Shown here in pieces: positions 30,640-37,509 of a stretch of DNA of 64,000 nucleotides. Each line of letters begins with the position of its first letter. Positions within the stretch are counted from its first letter, which is position 1. The stretch covers positions 4,760,896-4,824,895 of the forward strand of contig NZ_LFJC01000003.1 of assembly GCF_002776695.1 (NCBI RefSeq). The letters are read 5' to 3'. This DNA comes from Bradyrhizobium nitroreducens (GTDB lineage Bacteria; Pseudomonadota; Alphaproteobacteria; Rhizobiales; Xanthobacteraceae). Made by a program: the position numbers and the translations under genes. The notes beneath the pieces are model-generated. The model ran no database searches and was not told where the DNA came from. It saw only the letters and a program-made list of their open reading frames with translations.

Positions 30640-32439
30640 TTGACCCAGAAGATCGAAGACTATGCGCTGATCGGCGATTGCGAGACCGCGGCGCTGGTCG
30701 GGCGCAACGGCTCGATCGACTGGCTGTGCTGGCCGGCCTTCGATTCCGATGCCTGCTTTGCCGCGATCCTCGGCAACCATGAGAACGGCCGCTGGCTGAT
30801 CGCTCCAAGCGAGAGTGCGACCTCCATCTCGCGCCGCTATCTCGGCAACACCGTCATCCTGGAAACGCGCTTCGAGACGGAGACCGGCACCGTCGCGCTG
30901 ATCGACTTCATGCCGCCGCGGGGCAAGGCGTCCGACATCGTGCGACTGGTGCGCGGCGTGAGCGGCACGGTCAGGATGCGGATGGAGCTCGTGATCCGCT
31001 TCGGCTTTGGCGTCGACATCCCCTGGGTGCGGCGGATCGACCATTCGCTGCTCGCGGTTGCCGGCCAGGACATGACCGTGCTGCGCACGCCGGTCGAGAT
31101 CCGCGGCGAGGATCTGACCACGGTTGCCGATTTCGAGGTGAAGGAAGGCGAGACCGTGCCGTTTGTGCTGACTTACGGCCCCTCGCATCTCGCGCCGCCC
31201 GCGCCGATCGATCCGGAAGTCGCGCTCCAGGAGACCGAAAAATTCTGGAAGGACTGGTGCAGCCATTGCACCCGTGACGGCGACTATCAAGACCTCGTCG
31301 TGCGCTCGCTGATCACGCTGAAGGCGCTGACCTTTGGTCCCACCGGAGGTATCGTCGCGGCGCCTACCACCTCCCTGCCGGAGAAGCTCGGCGGCAGCCG
31401 GAATTGGGACTACCGCTTCTGCTGGCTGCGCGATGCCACCTTCACGCTGCTGGCGCTGATGAACTCGGGCTACACCGAGGAGGCCCTGGCCTGGCACAAT
31501 TGGCTGCTCCGTGCGGCAGCCGGATCGCCTTCGAACATGCAGATCATGTACGGCATCTGGGGCCAGCGGCGGCTGCTCGAATGGGAGGCTGGCTGGCTCG
31601 ACGGCTATGAGGGTGCGCGGCCGGTGCGCGTCGGCAATGCCGCCCATGCGCAGCTTCAGCTCGACGTCTATGGCGAGCTGATCGACGCCTTCCACCAGTC
31701 GCGTATGGCCAGGCTCAAGCTCGACGAGGAGACCTGGGCACTCGAATGCGCCGTGCTCAATCATCTCGCCGAGGTCTGGGACCGGCCCGACCACGGCATC
31801 TGGGAGCGGCGCGGGCAGCCGAAGCACTACGTCTTCTCCAAGGTGATGACCTGGGTCGCCTTCGACCGCGGCATCAAGAGCGCTGAGACCTTCGGCTTCA
31901 AGGCGCCGCTTCTGCACTGGCGCACGCTTCGCGAGGCCATCCACCGCGACGTCTGCAACAAGGGATTTGACGCCGAGGAAAATGCCTTCGTCGAGTCCTA
32001 CGGCGCGAAGCTGCTCGATGCATCCGTGCTGCTGCTGCCGGCCGTTGGTTTTCTTCCCGCGGACGACCCGCGCATCCGCGGCACCATCGCCGCCGTCGAG
32101 AGATGCCTGATGCGCGACGGCTTCGTGCTGCGCCATGATCCGCGCGAGCTGCCCGCGGGGCAGCCTCCGCTCGAGGGCGCGTTCCTGGCCTGCAGCCTGT
32201 GGCTGGCCGATGCCTATGTGCTGTCAGGTGATCTCGACAAGGCGCAGGTCCTGTTCGATCGCGTGGTCGGCATCGCCAACGACGTCGGGCTGCTTGCCGA
32301 GGAATATGATTCAGTCGCCGGGCGCCAGACCGGCAATTTCCCGCAGGCGCTGACCCACATCGCGCTGATCAACACCGCGCATAATCTGTCGGCGGCAAGG
32401 CAGGAGAGCGAGAAGCCGGCGCAGCAGCGGTCGAAGTGA
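30640..32439 (+). CDS. GH15 family glycosidase (glucoamylase- or trehalase-type)
   Basis: 599 residues from a TTG start with GGAAG upstream. The N-terminal beta-sandwich (IEDYALIGDCETAALVGRNGSIDWLCWP) and the (alpha/alpha)6 barrel are typical of the roughly 600-residue bacterial GH15 proteins. Substrate and catalytic signatures are present: SRNWDYRFCWLRDATFT, the catalytic Glu in HGIWERRGQPKHY, and a second Glu in LLAEEYDS. Members of this subgroup include glucan 1,4-alpha-glucosidases and some trehalases, and sequence alone does not separate them. In this operon either use makes sense: final glucose release from oligosaccharides, or trehalose breakdown. Follows malQ by 30 bases. Confidence 0.85.
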   Translation: MTQKIEDYALIGDCETAALVGRNGSIDWLCWPAFDSDACFAAILGNHENGRWLIAPSESATSISRRYLGNTVILETRFETETGTVALIDFMPPRGKASDIVRLVRGVSGTVRMRMELVIRFGFGVDIPWVRRIDHSLLAVAGQDMTVLRTPVEIRGEDLTTVADFEVKEGETVPFVLTYGPSHLAPPAPIDPEVALQETEKFWKDWCSHCTRDGDYQDLVVRSLITLKALTFGPTGGIVAAPTTSLPEKLGGSRNWDYRFCWLRDATFTLLALMNSGYTEEALAWHNWLLRAAAGSPSNMQIMYGIWGQRRLLEWEAGWLDGYEGARPVRVGNAAHAQLQLDVYGELIDAFHQSRMARLKLDEETWALECAVLNHLAEVWDRPDHGIWERRGQPKHYVFSKVMTWVAFDRGIKSAETFGFKAPLLHWRTLREAIHRDVCNKGFDAEENAFVESYGAKLLDASVLLLPAVGFLPADDPRIRGTIAAVERCLMRDGFVLRHDPRELPAGQPPLEGAFLACSLWLADAYVLSGDLDKAQVLFDRVVGIANDVGLLAEEYDSVAGRQTGNFPQALTHIALINTAHNLSAARQESEKPAQQRSK

Positions 32440-32456
32440 GCTTTGATTTAAGATCC

Positions 32457-32489
32457 GTTGCATTTTGAGCCCCGATGCTAGAATGCAAC
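32457..32489. other. Perfect 8-base inverted repeat between GH15 gene and DUF1330 gene
   Basis: GTTGCATT at 32457-32464 and AATGCAAC at 32482-32489, separated by 17 bases. It lies 18 bases after the GH15 stop and 53 bases before the next start. There is no T-run, so it is not a classical terminator; it could be an operator for the DUF1330 gene. Confidence 0.4.
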
Positions 32490-32541
32490 TCATTCGTTGC
32501 GTCCAAATGTGACATCAGAGTCCATCCAAGTGGAGTCGGAG

Positions 32542-32835
32542 ATGAAGGCATTCGTGGTAGCTGCCGAAACTGTTAAGGACGAAACCTTGTTTGCAGCATA
32601 TAGAAAGCAGGTTCCTGGGACGCTGGAGCCGTTCGAGGGACGGTTTGTTACGCGAGGTGGCGGCCTAACGCTGATCGAGGGTGAGTGGCCTCATTCACGG
32701 CTCGTGATCATCGAATTCCCATCGCGCGCAGCCGCCGAGGCTTGGTACCGATCTCACGAGTATCAAAGCATCATCAAACTTAGGCACGATAGTTCGGTTG
32801 GTAATCTCGTCATCGTTGACGGTCATGTCGATTGA
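32542..32835 (+). CDS. DUF1330 family protein
   Basis: 97 residues beginning MKAFVVAAETVKDETLFAAY. The pattern KDETLFAAYRKQVPGTLEPFEGRF, IEGEWPHSRLVIIEFPSRAAAEAWYRSHEYQ is that of DUF1330, small dimeric ferredoxin-like alpha/beta-barrel proteins. The function of the family is unknown. The ATG at 32542 has GGAG 6 bases upstream. The base composition is noticeably lower in GC than the neighbours in the first third of the gene and its upstream region, which may indicate a later acquisition. It stands alone, facing the HAD phosphatase gene end. Confidence 0.85.
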   Translation: MKAFVVAAETVKDETLFAAYRKQVPGTLEPFEGRFVTRGGGLTLIEGEWPHSRLVIIEFPSRAAAEAWYRSHEYQSIIKLRHDSSVGNLVIVDGHVD

Positions 32836-32864
32836 TCGCACCCGTTTTCGCACGGCTGGCGGCC

Positions 32865-33677
32865 CTAACCCACCCCATTCCGTTTCAAGATCATCTCCAT
32901 CGCCTCCGCAAACCCGTCCTGCTCGTTGCTCGCAGTGACGTGGGTGGCCTGATCCTTGACGTTGTCGGTGGCATTGCCCATGGCGATCGAGGTGCCGCTG
33001 ACGGCGAACATCGCGAGGTCGTTCTGCATGTCGCCGATGGTGGCGACGGCATCGGTCGCGATGCCGAGGCGCTTCGCCATCGCTTCGACGAACGTACCCT
33101 TGTTGAAGCCGGGCGGGGTGATATCGAGATAATAGGTCTGCGAACGCACGGCGGTGGCCTCAACGCCGAGCGCCTCCTGCATCACCTTCTCGCAAGCGGC
33201 GAGCCCGGCGGCGTCGGCACTGGCGCCGACGATCTTGCAGGCACTGGCAAGGTAAGGCGAGAAATCGGCCACGATGGTCGGATCGGAGCGGATCGTGTGC
33301 TGCTCATGGGCGACGTACTTACCGCTGGGATTGTCGATCAACCACTCGTCATAGGTGAAGAGCCAGATGTCGGCGCTGAACTCGCGCAGGATCTGCAGGG
33401 ACCGCTCGGCCGCGCTTGCCGGGATGAGGTGCTGCTCGACCGGCCTCATCTCGGGATCGACGATCGAGGAGCCGTTGAAGGGGCCGACCGGCAGCCACAG
33501 CGCCAGCGGCTCGATTAGGAACCGCATGCCGATCGCGGGGCGGCTGGAGGTGATGGTGAAGCCGATGCCGGCCTGGTGCAGCCGCTGCACTGCACCCCTT
33601 GCGCGCTCGGTCAGGGTCTTGTCCTTGGTCAGCAGCGTGCCGTCGACGTCGGAGACCACGAGTGAGATTTGCGTCAT
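32865..33677 (-). CDS. Cof-type HAD-IIB phosphatase
   Basis: 270 residues. HAD motif I is DVDGTLL with nucleophile Asp near residue 10; motif II is TSSRPA; motif IV is IGDMQNDLAMF with AMGNATDNVKD following, all typical of the Cof/YbiV-like IIB subfamily, which dephosphorylates sugar phosphates and related small molecules. The large cap domain lies between about 85 and 190. It is the last gene of the pentose-phosphate operon, 22 bases after gntK, so a sugar phosphate is the likely substrate. The actual substrate cannot be told from sequence. Confidence 0.88.
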   Translation of the reverse strand: MTQISLVVSDVDGTLLTKDKTLTERARGAVQRLHQAGIGFTITSSRPAIGMRFLIEPLALWLPVGPFNGSSIVDPEMRPVEQHLIPASAAERSLQILREFSADIWLFTYDEWLIDNPSGKYVAHEQHTIRSDPTIVADFSPYLASACKIVGASADAAGLAACEKVMQEALGVEATAVRSQTYYLDITPPGFNKGTFVEAMAKRLGIATDAVATIGDMQNDLAMFAVSGTSIAMGNATDNVKDQATHVTASNEQDGFAEAMEMILKRNGVG

Positions 33678-33699
33678 GGCAGGACCTTCGGTTCGGTTC

Positions 33700-34230
33700 T
33701 CAGCGCTTCGCCCCGCCCAGCTTCAATTGCCGCACCAGGCCATCCACGATCGCCTCGACGGTCTCGTCGATCGAGACGGTGATGACGTGCTCGCCCGCTT
33801 CCGGCGGCTCCAGCGTCTCGAACTGGCTGGTCAGTAGCCCGGGCGGCATGAAATGGCCCTTGCGCTGCGCGAGCCGCTCGGCGATCAGCTCCCTGGTGCC
33901 CTTCAGGAAGACGAAGCGGACATCGTCGCGCCCGCGCAGCAGCACGTCGCGATAGGTGTGCTTCAGGGCCGAGCAGGCGATGATGACGTGTTCGCCCTTG
34001 CCGCAAACCCGCGCGATCTCGTCGGCGATGGCGTTGAGCCAGGGCCAGCGGTCCTCGTCAGTGAGCGGATGGCCGGCTCGCATCTTCTCGACATTGCTGG
34101 CGGGATGGAAGCTGTCGCCGTCCTCGAAGCGCCAGCCGAGCCGCTGGGCCAGCGCGGCCGCGACCGTGCTCTTGCCCGAACCCGACACGCCCATCACGAT
34201 CAACGCACAAGGTGCTTCAACGCCGCCCAC
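33700..34230 (-). CDS. gntK: Gluconokinase
   Basis: 176 residues, the usual length for GntK/IdnK-type kinases. The GTG at 34230 (VGGVEAPCALIVMGV) has GGAGG 6 bases upstream and overlaps the end of pgl by 14 bases. The Walker A motif is GVSGSGKST (about residues 14-22); DGDSFHPASNVEKMRAG and CSALKHTYRD are gluconokinase signatures. It phosphorylates gluconate to 6-phosphogluconate, feeding the same intermediate that Zwf and Pgl produce. Bradyrhizobia can make gluconate with PQQ-dependent dehydrogenases, and the PQQ genes lie 24 kb away. Confidence 0.94.
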   Translation of the reverse strand: MGGVEAPCALIVMGVSGSGKSTVAAALAQRLGWRFEDGDSFHPASNVEKMRAGHPLTDEDRWPWLNAIADEIARVCGKGEHVIIACSALKHTYRDVLLRGRDDVRFVFLKGTRELIAERLAQRKGHFMPPGLLTSQFETLEPPEAGEHVITVSIDETVEAIVDGLVRQLKLGGAKR

Positions 34231-34966
34231 GAAATTCCTCCGGAAGCGCGGCCTCATCGACCAGCCAGACGGTCTCGCCATTGGAGCGCGCGCGCAAGGC
34301 CGGCAGAGTCTCGCCATTGAGGAGGCGCGTCAAGGTCGCCTGCTTGTCGTGCCCGGCAATCTCGAACAGCATTTCGTGGCAGGACGCCAGGACGGGCAGG
34401 GTGAGCGAGACCCGCGGCACGAAAGGCGCGACATTGGCCCTGGGCACCCCAACGACCCAGCGCTCGGTCTCCTCGATTTCGGGGAAGCCGGGAAACAGCG
34501 AGGCGGTGTGGCCGTCCGGTCCAACACCCATCAGGACCATGTCGAACAGCGGCCGCGAGGGATCGAGCTGGTCGGCACCGTAATAGGCCTGCAGCTCGCG
34601 CGCATAGGCTTCGGCACCGGCATCGGGATTTCCAGTCGTGGTCGGGATCGGATGGATGTAGCCGGCAGGCGCATTGCCATCGAGAAACGCCGCCCGCGCC
34701 ATCGCCATGTTGCTGAGGGGATCGCTCTCGGAGACGAAGCGCTCGTCACCGATGAACCAGTGCACCCGCTCCCACGGGATCTTGCCGCGCCAGGCATCGC
34801 TGCCGAGCAATTGATAAAGCTTCTTCGGGCTGGAGCCGCCGGTCAGGCAGATGGCGATGCGGCCGGGATTGGCCGCGATCCGTGCCATCACCCGTTCGGC
34901 TGCGGCGTGGGCGAGGGCCTCCGCGTCGGCCGCGACGATCAGCTTCGGCTGGCCCGCCAGAGCCAT
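34217..34966 (-). CDS. pgl: 6-phosphogluconolactonase
   Basis: 249 residues beginning MALAGQPKLIVAADAEAL. It hydrolyses 6-phosphogluconolactone to 6-phosphogluconate. Signatures are CLTGGSSPKKLY (about residues 40-51), VHWFIGDERFVSESDPLSN, and VLMGVGPDGHTASLFPG. The length is normal. Its ATG shares one base with the zwf stop (TGATG), so the two are tightly coupled, and its 3' end overlaps gntK. It is the second step of the oxidative pentose-phosphate route encoded by this operon. Confidence 0.96.
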   Translation of the reverse strand: MALAGQPKLIVAADAEALAHAAAERVMARIAANPGRIAICLTGGSSPKKLYQLLGSDAWRGKIPWERVHWFIGDERFVSESDPLSNMAMARAAFLDGNAPAGYIHPIPTTTGNPDAGAEAYARELQAYYGADQLDPSRPLFDMVLMGVGPDGHTASLFPGFPEIEETERWVVGVPRANVAPFVPRVSLTLPVLASCHEMLFEIAGHDKQATLTRLLNGETLPALRARSNGETVWLVDEAALPEEFRGRR

Positions 34967-36477
34967 CACGAAAACTTCCGCCAGCTTCGCCCGTCGCGCC
35001 GGAGCAACTCGTCGGCGCAGGCGGGACCGTCGCTGCCGGCTTCGTAGGTCTCGATGCCGTCGCTGCCGGCCTGCTTCCAGGCGTCCAGGAACGGCTGCAC
35101 CGCCTGCCATCCGGCCTCGATGCCGTCGGCGCGCTGGAACAGGATGTTGTCGCCGATCATGCAGTCGTAGATCAGCGTCTCGTAGCCGGTCGAGGGATCG
35201 ACGCGGAAAAAGTCGCCGTAGCGGAACTTCATCTCGACGCCGTCGATGGTGATGCTCGGCCCCGGGATCTTGGCGTTGAACTGCAGCTCGATGGTCTCGC
35301 TCGGCGCGATGCCGATGGTGAGGAAATTCTGCGACAGGCGGTCGACGTCGGTGCCCGAAAACATCGACAGCGGCGCCTGCTTGAACTTGATCGCGACTTC
35401 GGTGCGCTTGTGGCCAAGCGCCTTCCCGGTGCGCAAGTAGAAGGGGACGCCGGCCCAGCGCCAATTGTCGATCATCAGCTTGAGCGCGACGAAGGTCTCG
35501 GTGGTGCTGCCGGGCTTGACGTCCTCGGTCTTGCGATAGTCCGGGATCTCGTCGTCGCCGACGCGCCCCGCTAGATATTGCGCCCGCACCGAATTCTTCA
35601 GCGCCTCGTCCCGGCTCGGCTGCTGGATCGACGTCAGCACGTCGGCCTTCTCGGAGCGCACGGAATGTGCGTCGAAACGTGCGGGCGGCTCCATCGCCAC
35701 CAGCGACATCAGCTGGAACAGATGGTTCGGCACCATGTCGCGCAAAGCGCCGGTGGCATCGTAGAAGCCGCCGCGATGGCCGACGCCGAGCTTCTCCTCC
35801 ACCGTGATCTGGATATGGTCGATGTGGTTGCGATTCCAGATCGGCTCGAACATGCCGTTGGCAAAACGCAGCACCAGGATGTTCTGCACCGTCTCCTTGC
35901 CGAGATAATGATCGATCCGGTAGATCTGGTGCTCCTCCATGATCTTCAAGAGTTCGGTGTTGAGCGCGCGCGCCGAGGCCAGATCGGTGCCGAACGGCTT
36001 TTCGATCACCAGACGCCTCCAGGCGCCGTTCTCCTTCATCATGCCGGTGCGGCCGAGCTCGCGCGCAGTCGGCGCAAACGCCGAGGGCGGCGTTGCCAGA
36101 TAGAACAGCCGGTTGCCCCCGGTGTCCTGCGCGCATTCCAGCGAATCCAGATGCGCGCGCAGGCGATCAAAGGAAGGCGGATCCTTCGGATCGGCCTCGA
36201 CGAAGGTCACGCATTCCAGCAGCCTCGTGGCGATGTCGTCGTCAATGGGACGGGTCGCGAACTCGCGCAGTCCCTTCAGCAGGCTGCTGCGCAGCTCGTC
36301 ATCCGACTGGCTCTTGCGGGCGACGCCGACGACGCAGAACTTTTCCGGCAACAGATGTTCGGCCGCGAGATTGTAGAGCGAGGGCATCACCAGGCGATGG
36401 GTGAGGTCGCCGGTCACGCCAAAGATGACGAAGGCGCAATTTTCCGGCTTGCGCTTGGCTTGCGGGTCTTTTGTCAC
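34966..36477 (-). CDS. zwf: Glucose-6-phosphate dehydrogenase
   Basis: 503 residues with a GTG start. It oxidises glucose 6-phosphate to the lactone, reducing NADP+ or NAD+. The nucleotide-binding fingerprint is VIFGVTGDLTHR (Thr where many have Ser), the catalytic motif is RIDHYLGKETVQN, and VEEKLGVGHRGGFYDATGALRDM is well conserved. It follows gnd by 21 bases. Together with gnd, pgl and the transaldolase-Pgi gene it gives a complete NADPH-producing block that would support redox defence. Confidence 0.96.
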   Translation of the reverse strand: MTKDPQAKRKPENCAFVIFGVTGDLTHRLVMPSLYNLAAEHLLPEKFCVVGVARKSQSDDELRSSLLKGLREFATRPIDDDIATRLLECVTFVEADPKDPPSFDRLRAHLDSLECAQDTGGNRLFYLATPPSAFAPTARELGRTGMMKENGAWRRLVIEKPFGTDLASARALNTELLKIMEEHQIYRIDHYLGKETVQNILVLRFANGMFEPIWNRNHIDHIQITVEEKLGVGHRGGFYDATGALRDMVPNHLFQLMSLVAMEPPARFDAHSVRSEKADVLTSIQQPSRDEALKNSVRAQYLAGRVGDDEIPDYRKTEDVKPGSTTETFVALKLMIDNWRWAGVPFYLRTGKALGHKRTEVAIKFKQAPLSMFSGTDVDRLSQNFLTIGIAPSETIELQFNAKIPGPSITIDGVEMKFRYGDFFRVDPSTGYETLIYDCMIGDNILFQRADGIEAGWQAVQPFLDAWKQAGSDGIETYEAGSDGPACADELLRRDGRSWRKFS

Positions 36478-36498
36478 GAACTATCGGCCTTGACTTTG

Positions 36499-37497
36499 CT
36501 ATTTCGGTCTCGAAACGCCCGGCTGCTTCGGCTCCTTGTGCCCGCCGAACCCCGCACGCATCGCGGAGAGAATTTTCTCGGCGAAGGTGTGTTCCCGACG
36601 GGAACGGAAACGTGTGTAGAGCGCCGCGGTCAGGACCTCGGCCGGCACGGCCTCGTCGATCGCGGCATTCACGGTCCAGCGGCCTTCGCCGGAATCCTCG
36701 ACGAAGCCGGAATATTCGGCGAGCTGCGGACTGTCGGCGAGCGCCGTCGAGGTGAGGTCCAGCAGCCATGACGGGATCACGCTGCCGCGCCGCCACACCT
36801 CCGCGATGTCGGCGAGATCGAAATCGTAGCGATGGTCCGCGGGCAGCGCGTCGATGTTGGCGTTCTTGAGGATGTCGAACCCTTCGGCATAGGCCTGCAT
36901 CAGGCCGTATTCGATGCCGTTATGGATCATCTTGACGAAGTGGCCGGCGCCGACGGGGCCGGCATGGATATAGCCCTGCTCGATGCGGGGATCGCGGCCT
37001 TCGCGTCCCTCGGTGCGCGGAATGTCTCCGGCGCCGGGCGCGAGTGCGGCGAAGATCGGATCGAGCCGGTCGACCACCTGCTTCTCGCCGCCGATCATCA
37101 TGCAATAGCCGCGGTCGAGGCCCCAGACGCCGCCTGATGTGCCGACGTCGACATAGTGGATGCCACGCGCCTTCAGCGCCTTGCCGCGGCGGACGTCGTC
37201 CTGCCAGAAGGTGTTGCCGCCGTCGATGATCACATCGCCTTCCTGCATCACGGCCGCGATGGTGTCGATCGTCGTTTCGGTGATGTGCCCCGCAGGCAGC
37301 ATCACCCATGCCGTGCGCGGCCGCTCGAGCTTGCCGACGAATTCTTCCAGCGTCGCTGAGCCGACCGCGCCGTCAGCGGCAAGGCCGGTGACGGCCTTGG
37401 TGTCCTTGTCGTAGACCACGGTCGAATGTCCGTGGCGCATCAGCCGGCGAACGATGTTGCCGCCCATCCGGCCGAGGCCGATCATGCCGAGTTGCAT
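36499..37497 (-). CDS. gnd: 6-phosphogluconate dehydrogenase, decarboxylating (short GndA/YqeC type)
   Basis: 332 residues from the ATG at 37497, which has AAGGA 9 bases upstream. The N-terminal Rossmann fingerprint is GMIGLGRMGGNIVRRL; IDGGNTFWQDD, GTSGGVWGLDRGYCMMIGG and GAGHFVKMIHNGIEYG are 6PGDH signatures. At about 330 residues it belongs to the short class, often NAD+-preferring, and not the 470-residue enteric enzyme. It oxidatively decarboxylates 6-phosphogluconate to ribulose 5-phosphate. It lies 12 bases after the transaldolase-Pgi stop and 21 before the zwf start. Confidence 0.94.
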   Translation of the reverse strand: MQLGMIGLGRMGGNIVRRLMRHGHSTVVYDKDTKAVTGLAADGAVGSATLEEFVGKLERPRTAWVMLPAGHITETTIDTIAAVMQEGDVIIDGGNTFWQDDVRRGKALKARGIHYVDVGTSGGVWGLDRGYCMMIGGEKQVVDRLDPIFAALAPGAGDIPRTEGREGRDPRIEQGYIHAGPVGAGHFVKMIHNGIEYGLMQAYAEGFDILKNANIDALPADHRYDFDLADIAEVWRRGSVIPSWLLDLTSTALADSPQLAEYSGFVEDSGEGRWTVNAAIDEAVPAEVLTAALYTRFRSRREHTFAEKILSAMRAGFGGHKEPKQPGVSRPK

Positions 37498-37509
37498 TTG
37501 CAATATTCC

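Noticed and set aside
28657..32136. Very long open frame (over 1,100 codons) on the minus strand, antisense to malQ and the GH15 gene
   Set aside because: High-GC codon bias keeps the opposite strand open. The translation is rich in Arg, His, Gly and Asp without domain pattern, while both plus-strand genes have full catalytic motifs.
34967..36136. Upstream extension of the pgl frame into zwf
   Set aside because: Arg/His/Asp-rich shadow sequence. The TGATG junction with zwf and the normal 249-residue length support the start at 34966.
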